A stretch of DNA of 64,000 nucleotides from Theropithecus gelada (taxonomy: Eukaryota > Chordata > Mammalia > Primates > Cercopithecidae), in assembly GCF_003255815.1 (NCBI RefSeq), contig NC_037681.1:71361821-71425820 (forward strand). Direction: 5' to 3'. Below are positions 11,601 to 23,980 of the stretch, piece by piece. Position 1 is the stretch's first letter. Each line of letters opens with the position of its first letter. Below the pieces are notes generated by a model, which did not search any database, had not been told where the DNA came from, and saw nothing but the letters and a program-made list of their open reading frames with translations. The translations under genes were made by a program, and so were the position numbers.

Positions 11601-13230
11601 TAACAAACAAAACTTTATGCATCTTCCTATTCCTATTGATTGTATATATTCTTCTCTTATCTTGTCTTTATTACTAGTATATTAATTCTTAAGCCCAAGA
11701 ACTTTGCATTCCTACTGCTCTACTCCATCCTTTGCTTTAGGCACAAATTAAAAAGAATGTAAACCAACACTATAATTTGTCTCATGATAGCTCCACGATG
11801 GTCTGATTTACTGTGTGGTAAGAATATCTCCTATCCTGCATTTCAATCTCCATCCAGGCCATCAAATAATATCATCTATCAGTTAATATACAGCATTCCC
11901 AGCTGAATATGATTCTCTAACACTAGCAGACAGAATTGTTCTCTCGGTATCCTATGGGGCCTCAGAGGACAGCCAAATCTCAGCAACACTGTATTTTCCT
12001 TGCTTCTGTGTCATTCTAACAATTTCTTCCCCCGGGATAGCCTCATCTTTTCCTTTCATTTGTGTTTCTGGACTAACTGATTTATTTAGATTCTATTCAA
12101 ATGTCCTCGCACTACTGTGTTCTATTATGATCTGGAAAATAACTATTATTGCTAGCAAGCAAATGTTAGAGTTTTTATTCCATTAACACATGCTTTGACA
12201 ATTCCTAAGTTCCTATTTATGACTTCGCAGATAACAAACAAACCTATAAAGAGTGTAACTATTTATTGGGCTTTAAAGACACGAGAGATAATTTATTAGT
12301 GGCCACTCTCAGTGTTCTGTCCAGGTGGTTGCTATCAATTACAGAGAGAAGTCTTCCCAAATATCACTTACTGAATAAATTGAAAGGAAGACAAAAATAT
12401 TTTTCATCCACAGAAAAACCTTTGCCACAGCATTGATATGCTGGTACTTTTGTCTTAAGTTAATATTTTGGTCTCTTATAATCTCTTGTTTAAAAGTCAA
12501 CTATTTAATGTAAATGTCTCTCAGTTTATTCAGGGTGATTCTTTTCTGTTGGAATGAGAATCATTATCTCTAAGCATGCATTTACGTGTTGTTTAATTGG
12601 GTGTGGTGTGGTTGTTGGCTCTGTGATAAGAAAGCGTCACAGTCTCTGACCTCTAGATGCTTAAAATCTAAGATGAAGTAAATATTCCAATATATTACTG
12701 TGGACCCAAAGTGTAATGGGCCATTTAAAATCATTCTATGAACAAATCGACTGTCATTTTGACAGTACTGAGAACAACATATGTCCCTTCACATTTCAGC
12801 TTGTGTTGGATCATTAGGCACAAGTTTGAACAATTCCAGGGAAAACTTATAAACACATTTTGAAACAAAATTTGGATGTAAAATATCAAGACTTAACAGA
12901 AACATTTTACAGAATGATTTACTTTACAAAATTATGTGGTCCATACTTGTTTCAAATAACATATTTTCTGCTGGATTTAAGTCAACTTAATTGGCATGTT
13001 ATCATTTATATAGAAAATTAATGTGTTCATGATTTGTTAGGGACATCAAAAATGTACAAAGGAAGGGCCACATATACTGCAGGAATTTTAAGCTATTCTC
13101 TTATCTTTTATTTTACAGGATTCATAATTTTTAAATGTTGCATTAACCTTTTGAGGCAATATTGGTGACTTCTTCATTTGACTAAAACATCCCTGCATAT
13201 CAACAATTGAACAATTGAAATACTTTAATA
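8651..13230. other. Mostly unassigned AT-rich sequence
   Basis: I found no gene, Alu, L1 or LTR in these 4.6 kb. A degenerate L2-like block may lie near 9025-9120 and a MER5-like block near 8840-8900, both too weak to claim. The part at 10300-10680 is relatively GC-richer but has no recognisable domain. For an Alu-rich window this is a long Alu-free stretch. Confidence 0.4.
12751..12765. promoter_or_regulatory. CTGTCA-TTT-TGACAG inverted repeat
   Basis: A perfect 6+3+6 inverted repeat of TGACAG, the core recognised by TALE homeodomain proteins (MEIS/TGIF type). It lies in unique sequence. Function is inferred only from the motif; chance occurrence is quite possible. Confidence 0.3.
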
Positions 13231-13335
13231 AAACCTACTTATATATATATGTATATAAAATATGTATTATATGTATGAAAAATATACATGTTATACCATA
13301 CATATAGTGTTTATATATATATCTATACATACTCA
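13231..13335. repeat. AT-rich simple repeat
   Basis: TATATG- and TATACA-rich low-complexity sequence with several short TA runs. Confidence 0.8.
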
Positions 13336-15015
13336 TGCCATCAGAGAACACTTCATTTAGATTAGTATGAAAAATCAAGCAGTACTTAAGTGTCATTTTT
13401 ATGGAGCTACACCCACAAATCCCCCAGGCTACATGTAGTTAAAACTCTGGAAGAAATTTTATTCTGAGATTGTGCTCCTGCCACATCACTGTCAATATCC
13501 AATACTCTGAAGCTTCAAGGGCCAGTGCCCACCGATTCTAGTCCCATTTAAGGAAACACAATGCAATCTAATGCCAGTTCTGAAATCACATAAATACATG
13601 CTGCAATCAAACATTTAAGTGACTATTTATTTTGTCTTGTATCTGCTTGAGAAAATCCTTTGCCAGCCAATTTTCTCTTATTAGAATTAACTTTCAAAGT
13701 TAGAATGTCATTTGCATGCTTGCAGACAAAGGTAACAATTTCAAATCGTGAAAATGTGTATTCTCAGATGGTGAATATTTGCTTTTTAAAGTACGGAGAG
13801 TAAAGATCGAGCTAGTCTTACTAGATTTTTAATTAATGGCCAAGAAAAGCCTCCAAGGGGTAAATTGCCTTTTTGTAATATTACCTTTAATTTCTTTTAG
13901 CAAATGGGACATGAGGTTTAAGTGGGTTAAAGAAAATCAGGTAAAATATTTATGGTATACAATTTTCCATGGTCATATGCTTAAAAGCAAGTATTTTGTG
14001 GTTAGTTTACTATGAATGTACCAGGTCTAGCAAGGGAGTCTTTTGCAAGATAGCTGATTTTTAGAACTGCTTACAGGTTGAAACTACAAGCTCCTATAAC
14101 ATTTAACAATCAGAATTGCTTTGGAGATCAGCCCATGTTGGCTAATGCTGGGTACTCAGGCTCTGCAAAGCTTTTGTAACTATTTTGGAAACCAAGTACC
14201 ATAAAAACAAGCATTTCATTTTACAAACAATGTGTCTGTGCTGGCATTACAGGAATACCAGGAGAGCATTTTAAAGGTGCAAGGTCAAATACTTGATATT
14301 CCATTAAGTAAAATATAAAAGAAAATATTGAACATCATCTAAATATCTTAAAAGGCTAAGTTCTAACCAGTATAAGTCCACAAGGGACAAAAAGTAGCAT
14401 GATGAAATAAAAAAGAATACTGGACTGAGAATGAGGCCTTGGGAAAATCAAATCCATTCTGAGTCTAGTTTCTCCACTTTTTCAAAGGGGGTAATAATGC
14501 TGACTTCACTGACCTCTTTGGATAAAAGCCTGCATGTAGAAATGCTTAAAAATGTAGACAATTTAATACAAATATTAGATAATACCATCATTTCCATTTC
14601 TCCTGATAATAATGCAGCAGGTCTGCGAACAAGACCTGTGTACTGTGTTATTCATAACACAACTTGAGAAGAGGTGGTAGTTTTTACACACCTCCTCCCC
14701 ACCTTTTTTTCTTTATACTTGATGAGCTTCGGAAATACAGTCAGTTACTAAACTTCTCAGACACTTACAGCAGCATCAGAAGCAGCTGCCACTGGCAAAC
14801 CTATCTGATTCCGCAGGGACTAAAGATGTAAAAACAATGAGTCATTACAGGTGCGTCTGCATTTCTCATTCAAAGACAAAATGAAAAGAAGATGAAATTC
14901 ACCAAACCCAGTGTTTTTAAAGCAGAAAATAAAGAGATCAACCAGGAAATACATTCTTCCTTTAATTCATATGAGAGAAATTCACATATAACATAGTAAT
15001 TTTTTTTTAAATAGT
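13336..15015. other. Unassigned, unique-looking sequence
   Basis: No transposon recognised. It contains the POU/SOX-like motif cluster listed separately. A run of about 1.7 kb without detectable repeats fits either very old repeats or selectively kept DNA. Confidence 0.4.
13710..13739. promoter_or_regulatory. Possible POU/SOX site cluster
   Basis: A perfect octamer half ATTTGCAT (13710-13717) is followed 8 bp later by ACAAAGG (13726-13732) and AACAAT (13734-13739), both SOX/HMG-type cores. The close grouping in unique DNA suggests an enhancer element, but this is motif inference only. Confidence 0.25.
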
Positions 15016-15300
15016 CTGCTACTATGCTGGGTGCTCCTCCAGACTACAAAAAGAGTGCTATCTAACTTCAAGGAATACATTGTTCAAGAATAACAATATG
15101 GGGCATAATGGTAGCATACAATTAATTCTAATTCCAAGTAGAACCTCGGTGAGAGAAGTAGTAGTAGGAAGGCCACCGGAATTAACAAAAGGAAGGTGGC
15201 AGGATCCTTAAAAGGTTTAATGAAAGAGACAGAGTCGACATTTGAGATAGCTTTGAATGATTTCTGGGATCCTGGTAGGAGAAATATCAATGAAGATAGA
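15016..15300 (+). mobile_element. L2 LINE relic
   Basis: 'Tactatgctgggtgctcctc' then 'ctaacttcaaggaataca' and later 'gacatttgagatagctttgaa' follow the L2 order (gtgctgggg, then catggagctt, then gacatttgagctgggccttgaa). Divergence is high. Confidence 0.5.
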
Positions 15301-15439
15301 GACTAGAAAGAGGGATGCGTTCAACATTGAGAAGTATCAGTTGTTTCGAAAATATCCTGCTAGTTTCCCTATCTACCCAAGCGTGCATATGTTTGTGCAA
15401 GTGGCTGCAAAGGTGACATGAATAACCTAAATTTATAAA

Positions 15440-15637
15440 ACAGCTTTAAAACTGGCAAATAATACAGAATCTCTATGGATTAAAAATGAAACATTTACTA
15501 TACATGTAATCATGTTTTAGAAATTAAAAATAAATTCAAATATGCAAAATGAAGATCACATATAATCCCACCACCCAGAGCTATTTTGATTTATGTCCTG
15601 TCAAGACTATGTCTGTGTACATATATACATTTACAAT
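15440..15637 (-). mobile_element. L1M-type relic, 3' part
   Basis: The block 'taatcccaccacccagagct' is typical of the reversed 3' end of old L1M/L1ME elements. The relic is interrupted at 15638 by the younger L1 and resumes near 16556. Confidence 0.55.
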
Positions 15638-16555
15638 TTTTTTCTTCTTTTAATTATACTTTAAGTTCTGGGATACATGTGCAGAACATGCAGGTGTGTT
15701 ACATAGGTATACATGTGCCATGGTGGTTTGCTGCACCCATCAACCCATCATCTATATTAGGTATTTCTCCTAATGGTATCCCTCCCCTAGCACCCCTCAC
15801 CCTGACAGGTTCTGGTGTATGATGTTTCCTCCCTGTGTCCATGTGTTCTCACTGTTCAACTCTCACTTATGAATGAGAATATGAAGTGTTTGGTTTTCTG
15901 TTCCTGTGTTAGTTTGTTTAGAATGATGGTTTTTCAGTTTCATCCATGTCCCTGCAAAGGACATGAACTCATCTTTTTTATGGTTGCATAGTATTCCATG
16001 GTGTATATGTGCCACATTTTCTTTATCCAGTCTATCACTGATGGGCAATTGGGTTGGTTCCAAGTCTTTGCCATTGTGAACAGTGTAGCAATAAATATAT
16101 GTGTGCATGTGTCTTTCTAGCAGAATTATTTATAAACCTCTGGGTATATACCCAGTAATGGGATTGCTGGGTCAAATGCTATTTCTGGTTCTAGATCCCC
16201 GAGGAATTGCCACACTGTCTTCCACAATGTTTGAAATAATTTACTCTCCCACCAACAGTGTAAAAATGTTCCTATTTCTCCACATCCTCTCCAGCATCTT
16301 TTGTTTCCTGACTTTTTAATGATCTCCATTCTAACTGGCGTGAGATGGTATCTCATTGTGGTTTTGATTTGCATTTCTCTAATGACCAGTAATGATGAGC
16401 TTTTTTTCATATGTTTGTTGGCCACATAAATGGCATCTTTTGAGAAGTGTCTGTTCATATCCTTCACCCACTTTTCTTATAAATTTAAGTACCTTGTAGA
16501 TTCTGGATATTAGCCCTTTGTCAGATGCATAGATTGCAAAAATTTTCTCCTTTCT
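15638..16555 (-). mobile_element. L1 (primate, L1P-type) 5'-truncated
   Basis: A well-preserved reversed L1 3' end. It starts with the T-rich tail and 'aattatactttaagttctgg', passes through the short 3' UTR, and continues into the ORF2 C-terminal part. The minus-strand translation at about 15863-16490 matches the ORF2p C-terminus, for example LLGIYPEVYK. It is broken by a frame change near 16110-16126 and by stops, so it is dead. The 5' break is near 16555. It lies inside an older L1M-type element. Confidence 0.95.
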
Positions 16556-16995
16556 ACAAAGATTGCTTTGTAGTGTGATTTTTTCACTTACTAGTATGTT
16601 TGAATAACTTTTCATGACATTAAATATGCAAAATACAATATAAAATTTACAATATAATTTTAATGGTTCCCTGATGTACAACTGTATATGTTGCCCATCA
16701 GTTTATTTTATGAGTCTATATATTTCTTATCCAGGTTACCTTTATTTTCTTGTATAAACAATAATGGCATGCCATCCCTTTAAATTATTGATTATTTAAA
16801 TTCTGAATATTTATTTAATTCTAGGATTTCAGTTACTGTGCTCTTTTAAACTGTTTTCCAAAGAGTTATACCAATTTTCATTCTTCACTAATGGGTTAGC
16901 CTTGGGTACTCATGTTCTTTTCAATGTTGAATATTTAAGTTCTAATTTTTCTTACTACTAATATTTTAAAATATTTTTATTTGAATATTATTTTG
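16556..16995 (-). mobile_element. L1M-type relic, continuation
   Basis: After the inserted L1, the text 'tgattttttcacttactagt', 'ttcatgacattaaatatgc' and 'gttttccaaagagttatacc' follows the order of reversed old L1 3' sequences. It is the other half of the host element that starts near 15440. Confidence 0.5.
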
Positions 16996-18039
16996 AACAT
17001 TAAAAATGTGTTTATTAACTACTTTTTTATATGATATGAAATGACTGATCTCCATTAAAATGTCACAAGTCTGTTTTGAGTGTTTTGTTCATCTTTGCTT
17101 TTCCTGTAACAATCATCTGGGTATCTTTCTCTTAATTAATTGTAACCTCCTATGCATACTATACTAGGACACATTCTTAGGTTTGGGTGTTCGTGCACAT
17201 TTAGCACCATAGACTGTAAAGGGTCTGAGATTTTATACTACTTAAAAGGCAACAAGTTAACCTGCTGCAGTTTCATGAATGCTGGCAGAAAATTCCAGAA
17301 TCCTAGGCCAGAGATGAAGTTCATTACTTGTAGCAAAAACCACAGCCAGAGTATCAGCAATTTTTTTTTTGGTGCTAGTTCTGTAAACCCCATTTTCCTC
17401 AAGGAAATGCAAAGACAGCCATTTGGTAACTGCACTTACACTGGGTTGTGTTATAAGAGAACTCTGAGCTCCGAGAACCCAAATATTTTATAATGGGCAG
17501 TAAATCTGACTACCCTTTGCTTCAGAGAGGAACACGATGTTTATTATACTGAAGAATATATGCATGGAGGGAAACCTTATATCTGTGTTCCAAGGCCATT
17601 CAGGATACAAACATCCCTTGAAATTCTGGGGAAAAAAAATTAAAAAGGACGTCAATGTCCTGCCATGCAAACATGCAGAAATACAAATGACCCATAGGAA
17701 ATTATCTCCAAGTGCTTAGCCCTGAACTTGCAGAAGAGAATAAAATATTTTGTGAAGGAAAGAGAGTGAGTCAAAGGCATTCAGCACTCAAACTTGGTTC
17801 CAAACTTAGCCTTACCTGTGAAACCTCATAACAACAATAACACAACAGCCAAATAAAAAGGTGATTTCTGGTGAAGCTGATTTCTAAAAATTGGACTTCC
17901 TAAAGAGGTTATATAAATAGTGACTTTTGCACTTTATAAAGTAATTTGCTATAGAATCTTTAAATATCAAGTTCTTCTGGTATGATTAGAAAGTAAATTC
18001 ATCTAAAAATATTTATGCCTTTCTATACAGCATATTAGT
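16996..18039. other. Unassigned sequence
   Basis: No family recognised. The plus strand is open from 17152 to 17493 (113 codons) without a known domain; it could be part of an old LTR that I cannot name. Confidence 0.35.
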
Positions 18040-18250
18040 TAACAGAGTATGCTCAGGATAAAACTGCCTCAATTCAAATCTGATTCTGTGTGCTGGTTGA
18101 GTTATTTAGCATGCTTCAGTTCCCTCTGCTACAAACTAGGAATACTAATGGCTATTAACTCCATCCTCACAGAGCTAGTAAAAGGTGCTTTCGTCACTGC
18201 ATGATACATAGGAAACATTTAACAAATGTTAGTCATTACTATTTGTATTA
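18040..18250 (+). mobile_element. MIR SINE
   Basis: 'Tcaattcaaatctgattctg', then 'gagttatttagcatgcttcag', 'ctacaaactaggaatacta', and a 3' 'aacatttaacaaatgttag' follow the MIR plus-strand order. Confidence 0.6.
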
Positions 18251-18485
18251 CTGTCACTGAAAAATAAGTCATTCAGTTGATATATTTTCTTCTGCTCTTT
18301 TCCTCTATGTTTACAATTAACTACAAAATGTTTTCTTTTCTTGAATGATGGGGTAGATGCTAAAAAAAAAAGATTTACCAAAATCTAACTCTAATAATAA
18401 ATGAGTTAAGGTTTCACTCAAATTATAGGTTATTTCTAAAATGAGGAGAAAGGAAAATATTTTTAAAAAAGGATGACATACTTTG

Positions 18486-18745
18486 GGAGGCCAAGGAAGG
18501 TGGATCACCTGAGGTCAGGAGTTTGAGACCAGCCTGGCCAACATGGTGAAACCCCATCTCTACTAAAAATACAAAAAAAATTAGCCAGGTGTGGTGGCCC
18601 ATGCTTGTAGTCCCAGCTACTCGGGAGGCTGAGGCAGGAGAATCGCTTGAACATGGGAAAAGAAGGTTGCAGTGAGCCGAGATTGCACCCCTGCACCCCA
18701 GCCTGGGTGACAGAGTGAGACTCTGTCTCAAAACAAACAAACAAA
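18486..18745 (+). mobile_element. Alu (AluS-like), 5'-truncated
   Basis: It begins inside the left arm at TTTGGGAGGCC and runs to a CAAA-rich tail, missing about the first 40 bases. AAAAGGATGA is found at about 18467-18476 and again just after the tail at about 18756-18765, which fits a short target duplication. Confidence 0.93.
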
Positions 18746-18765
18746 TCGTAAAAGAAAAGGATGAT

Positions 18766-20405
18766 GAATTCCTAAAGCTGGATTGTAGCAACTGTGATAA
18801 CTTCTTTATTTGTATGCTTTTATATAGTGTACTAACAAAGAACTCAAAAATAAGAAAAAAGAGAAAAGTTCTATAGTATTTAAATGTCTGTAACATATCA
18901 TTCACTTAACACAAACAACCTAGGAAGCTAAGGGATAGAGTATTCAAATATCTGTGGAGGGCGGCAGAGGGCCACATGGCATTCCACTCCAGAATGTAAT
19001 CATTATTTCCAGGTTATGGTTGGTTCTAAAACTAACAGGAGTGACTCATCCTTTTCCAGAGATTCTGAAGTAGATGGAAAACGCATACTTGAAGAAAAGG
19101 TGGTGAACAAAGAGGGAGAAAGAGTAATAAATGGTGGCTCTATTGCAAAGGCAAAGCTGTTGAACAAAGGTGGGGAAATCAGAGAACTCTGTGCAAACTG
19201 ACTCATAGCATTTTTTAAAGTTTCATTATGTTTCTGAGACTTGCGCTTTGATAATGTGTAAAGAATCATTTGTTCCCTCCTTACTAGCACCCCATTCTGT
19301 TATCATTATTACATCTATTTCATATTTGAGACAGATGAATTTTGGAGAAGTTATATAATTTGGTCAAGATCATGCATGCAGTAAACAATACATTTAGAAT
19401 TGAATTCTAGTTTAAAAAGTCAGTTTTCCTGTTACTTTCACTGTAGTAAAACAGCATCGGCTGAACTTGAATTCCGGCCAAGTGCTTGTTCTCCTAAAGC
19501 CTACATCACAAACTATTGAAATAATTCTTGGCCAACCCAAGCATCAAATAAAGAATAACCTCACCTTCTGGTGCTCAGCCAGCCTGGGGATTCTGTTAAA
19601 TTGTGGGTGTAGCTGATATTCTCGGTTACCTGGGGATCCTTCTGTTATTTCTGGCACATATTTGGCTTTTCTTAAGCTCTCGGTCTGTGACTTTTTAAAC
19701 TATTCAGCTGTATCCTGGCTATGTCCATGTCCTCAGAGAATAAAACAAAATCATAGATCAGGCTGCTCTTTTTATTTTGTCCTGGACACTCTCATTCCCC
19801 AGATAAATCACAGGCGCAGCCATAAATCTATGGGAAAAAGAACAGTACAAATTCCATTGGAAAGGCATTCTCTATCTTTTCCACATTGTATCCACTATTC
19901 ACACTGAATTGCTACTAAGAACATTTTTCTCTCTAGTACTCTAGTTACATAAAACACTTGGTAATATGCATACTAGTTTATTGTTCTTCACAGGCAAACA
20001 TGGTACTACTTTTTCAAGATTGGGAGTAACTCATTCTGAACCACTGGTCCCCCAAAGGCATATCCATATCCCTTAACTTGGCTTTGACAGGAATTATAGG
20101 AGTAATGTAACTATTATTTGGTAAGAAAGCTGATAGTAAACCAGGTCTTCTCCTTATTTCTAATCCTGCACCTATCCTTTGCCTGACCTCATATTTAAAG
20201 AATACCTTCCACTTTTCTCAAAGCTACAAGTAACAAATATTCAAAGCTTCATAGAGTCAGGTCCAGCAATCTTCTGCTGAAGTCTAAAATCTTGCAAACT
20301 TCTGGAAAATGGCATCCAGGTAACATTGTGGTTTTGTTAGTTAAAAGTATATCTGAGTATATGTGTGACTGTGTATGGGGGGTATGTACGTGTGAGAGAG
20401 ACTGA
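18766..20405. other. Mostly unassigned; one possible MIR
   Basis: A weak reversed MIR pattern lies near 19270-19420 ('agacagatgaattttggaga' then 'tttggtcaagatcatgcatgc'). The rest shows no gene or clear repeat. Confidence 0.35.
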
Positions 20406-21140
20406 CTGAAAGTTTATTCAATAAATAAATTACTTTGAGTAATATCAGGAATTGTGCTAGGCACTAGGGTTACAAAATACATCAGAAATGAATTGAGTCC
20501 TTTAGGAACTTTGTTTGTTACACTTTAATCAAAGGGTCAGATGGAGAAAAAATGCTTTTACTACACCATCCTGAGTACTAGGCTATAAATGTGCACAGGG
20601 TCCTGTGGGAGCAGAGAGAAGGGTGATTTGGTTTCCAGAGACAAGTTGTCTTGAAGGAGATGGCAGCAGAAGCAATGGATGCATAGGAGTGACCCTAGAA
20701 AGAAGAATGTGGAGGATATTGCAGGTAGGGGAAAAGAAAGCATGAGAAAACATGGTGAGTATGAAAAAGCATGAATATTCATTATTATTAATTAAAGCTT
20801 GGGAAGGGAGTGGTAGAGTTAAGACTTGACAGATAGATGAAGACATTATGTAAGACCATATGGACATAATCAGAAGCTTAAAATTTAACCTGTAGGTAAT
20901 GAGGAATCATCAAAAAGCTTTATGGCTAAGTGTGGCAAAATAGTTTGCCATTGAGGCAAGCTAGTCAAGGATGAAATGGGGTTAAGATCCTAGGCAGGGA
21001 ACAAATTAGGGAGCTAACGAAAGAGACAGTTTCCAGAAGATACGATAAGGACCTGGACAAGGGTGATGGTAATAATGAGGACAGAAAGATCCATAGTGGG
21101 GGCACTGTGTACACAATGAGATCCTCTCTCCAGGGGCAGC
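20406..21140 (+). mobile_element. L2 LINE relic, long segment
   Basis: An ordered series of L2 blocks over about 700 bp: 'aattgtgctaggcactaggg', 'gagtcctttaggaactttg', then 'aaatttaacctgtaggtaatg', 'aggaatcatcaaaaagcttt', and 'aacaaattagggagctaac'. That order, with wide divergence, is that of L2 near its 3' part. Confidence 0.6.
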
Positions 21141-21184
21141 TGAAAGGGATATGCACAAGAGGGTTATAGATACGAATTGGAATA

Positions 21185-21495
21185 AACCGTATCCTCCCCA
21201 AAATTCACTTATTGAAGCCCTAACTCCCAATGTCACTGTATTTGGAGACTGGGACTTTAAAGTTGTAATTAAAGTTAAATAAGGTTATAATGATGACACC
21301 CTAATCCCACAGAATGTGCCTTTCCAAGAAGAGGAAGAGACACTGGAGCTTTCTCTGAAGACACACAGAGAAAAGACCATGTGAGGACACAGTGAGAAGG
21401 TGGACATCTGTAAGCCAGGAAAAGAGGCCTCGCCAGAAACTGACAGTGCTGGCACCTCGACTACGGATTCCAGTCTCTAGAACTCTGAGAAAATA

Positions 21496-21498
<3 letters not shown>
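21185..21498 (+). mobile_element. MLT1-type (ERVL-MaLR) LTR, 5' part
   Basis: 'Ccccaaaattcacttattga', 'agccctaactcccaatgtca' and 'gtgaggacacagtgagaagg' are hallmark blocks of MLT1-type LTRs. The LTR is cut by a minus-strand Alu at 21499 and resumes after it. Only a solo LTR is seen, with no internal retroviral part. Confidence 0.75.
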
Positions 21499-21530
<32 letters not shown>

Positions 21531-21805
21531 AGTCTCGCTCTCTCGCCCAGGCTGGAGTACAGTGGCACAATCTCAGCTCACTGCAAGCTCCGCCTCCCAA
21601 ATTCACGCCATTCTCCCGCCTCAGCCTCCTGAGTAGCTTGGACTACAGGCACCCACCCACCACGCCCAGCTAACTTTTTCTACTTTTAGTAGAGACAGGG
21701 TTTCACCCTGTTAGCCAGGATGGTCTCGATCCCCTGACCTTGTGGTCCACCCACCTCGGCCTCTCAAAGTGCAGGGATTACAGGCTTGAACCACTGCGCC
21801 CAGCC
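21499..21805 (-). mobile_element. AluY, Old World monkey type, inside an LTR
   Basis: A full-length reversed Alu from a 30-bp T run to GCGCCCAGCC. The head reads CTTGAACC on the plus strand, the complement of GGTTCAAG, consistent with the monkey-type CAAGCC start. It splits an MLT1-type LTR. I could not fix a clear target duplication. Confidence 0.95.
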
Positions 21806-21872
21806 CCCCGACTTTTGTTTTTTAAGCCACTCAGTCGGTGACACTTTGTTATGGCAGACCTGGCTGACTAAT
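21806..21872 (+). mobile_element. MLT1-type LTR, 3' part
   Basis: 'Ttttttaagccactcagtcgg', 'ttgttatggcagacctgg' and 'ctgactaataca' are the usual MLT1 3' end. They complete the LTR that begins at 21185. Confidence 0.75.
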
Positions 21873-23511
21873 ACAGAGGGTTTTGTTGATAGAAGTAAAT
21901 GTTAAGAAACATATAAAGGGAAACACAAGCACTGAGAGAAAGTCCTGAAGCAGCAGAAAGCCAGGAGTAGAGAGGTGAGTAGAGCAGCAGCTTCTGCTTG
22001 GTAGCTGTGTAGGATGAAGCACAAGTCATGTCGGTGCCCTGTAAAAGGGAGTTCTAAAGCATCGAATGATGCATTTCTAGAGTTGCGATGGTATCAGCCA
22101 AACTGTTGTCCAAGTACTATTATATCCTGAATCTATTTTCATTCTTGAAGTCTGTGTGGTAGCCAAGCCTGTTTCTTGTTTGCCTTGCTTGCCAGTGTGG
22201 TATAACAGCCACGCCCCCACCCTCCTCTGGCATCAACTGGAATAGGCCTTTTCACTTGCGCTCTAAAACTGCCAAACATCGAGAGTGGGAGGAAGAGATG
22301 TCAGGATGAGCAGAATGCAAATAATGACTGAAGACTCCAGAAATCTTGAGTTTAGATGTTAACTATCCAAGATTTTATTAAAAAATATGAACTGTAATAC
22401 ATACATAAAATATGACTATTTTAGCCATCCACATTATAATACCAGAAAACCTCTTGTGCACATAATGAGGGCCATCTATGTAACACAGGAAGTGTGGCAT
22501 GATGCTGTCTCTAAATGAAGAGGGGCTCTTTTTAAAAAGACACCACAAAATCTGTTTTTATTCCTCTTTATAGCAAATTGGCTTAGTTTAAATGCCAGTC
22601 TATAAAAGGCTTCATCCACACTCTCAGTACCTACCAGTTGTGAAGAAAAGAACGAAGGAAACCTCTGAGTGCACTTTTTTTCTCAGCACCTGCCAACATG
22701 GGGCTTGGGTTTTTGGACAGAATTTCATAAATCAAACAAACAAAGAATAATGATTCTTCCTTTATCTCTATGCCATTATAGCGCCATCAAGTGGAAGACA
22801 AGATTATAGGATTTAGACAGTTCTTGCAGAGGAATTGGTAAGTAGATTTTTCTTCTGCCTGCTTAAGGATAGTTTCAATTTTGATCTGAGACACATCTGT
22901 GTGTGTGTACTTCTGTGTGTGTCTGTGTGTCTGTGTGTGAGACAGAAACAGTGTGGCAGTTCCTCCCTTTTGTCTTCTACATTAATGCATTCCACCTGTG
23001 CTTTTAACATCCAGATGCTATCATATTTTAATTATACTGATTAATGCCTGCATAAGAATTACAAATGGTAAACCAACCTTCCCTCAAATTAGCTTAGTCA
23101 ATCTGTGTAAAGGCAGAACAGTGAAATAGGACACCAGTCTAGTATCATATAAAAAATGGAAATGTCCTCATTTGTTTCTATGTTCTCTTAATTAAAGGTG
23201 ACAGAACTATTGGGGCAGCAAATGCAATATGCAAAGACCAGTGCATTTACAGCTGTAAGTTGCATTGCTGTTTTAGCATTACTCTCACTGCTGGGAAAAC
23301 ATCTGTGGAAAAGAAGAAGATAGGGAGTTCTCATGATAAAACTGGAAAGAGATGTCAAAAGAAATATTGCCATCTCCATCTTCGGAGAGCTTTGTGAAGA
23401 GGATCATCGTGTGCTCTAGTTACTCTGATCACAGATTCCAACTCTACTCTGAAATATCTTACAGCATCTTTAAATATCTCTCTTATGGGTCTCTGGCAAA
23501 ACAAAACAAAA
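21873..23511. other. Unassigned; TG microsatellite inside
   Basis: No gene or assigned element. An interrupted TG repeat lies at 22898-22938. Confidence 0.35.
22898..22938. repeat. Interrupted (TG)n microsatellite
   Basis: TG units broken by ACTTC and C steps over about 40 bp. Confidence 0.9.
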
Positions 23512-23522
23512 CAAGAAAACAG

Positions 23523-23879
23523 GCCGGGTGCTGTGGCTCACGCCTGAAATCCTAACACTTTGGGAGGCCAAGGAGACTGGATCACCTGATGTCAGGAGTT
23601 CAAGACCAACCCGGTCTACATGGTGAAACTCCATATCTACTAAAAATACAAAAAATTAGCCAGGCATGTTGGCGGGCACCTGTAATCCCAGCTACTCGAG
23701 AGGCTGGGACAGGAGACTCGCTTGAACCCAAGAGGCAGAGGATGCAGTGAGTCGAGATCACACCATTGAAGGCTGGGCAACAAGAGCGAAACTCCATCTA
23801 AAGAAAACAACAACAAAAAAAAAACAAACAAAACAATGACGACACCAAAAAACACAAAACAAAACAAAACAAAAAAACC
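23523..23879 (+). mobile_element. Alu (AluS-like) with CAAAA tail
   Basis: A full-length but worn plus-strand Alu (body to about 23802) with a degenerate CAAA/CAAAA tail of about 75 bp. The 11-bp sequence CAAGAAAACAG flanks it at 23512-23522 and 23880-23890, a clean target duplication. Confidence 0.95.
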
Positions 23880-23980
23880 CAAGAAAACAGAAACTCCTCT
23901 AACCTAATTTACCAAGTAATTTAAGGTGAAATAATTTTCTCCTTGGCCACTTTCTGAAGAAAATAAATGAAACATGTATT

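Noticed and set aside
16126..16467. 113-codon minus-strand frame with clear protein character
   Set aside because: It is the C-terminal piece of L1 ORF2, already covered by the L1 entry, and not an independent gene.
17152..17493. 113-codon plus-strand frame
   Set aside because: No ATG-supported start context or recognised domain; overlapping frames on the other strand are equally open; may be an old LTR relic that I cannot name.
18423..18905. Long minus-strand frame (160 codons)
   Set aside because: It is the well-known translation of an antisense Alu, not a gene.
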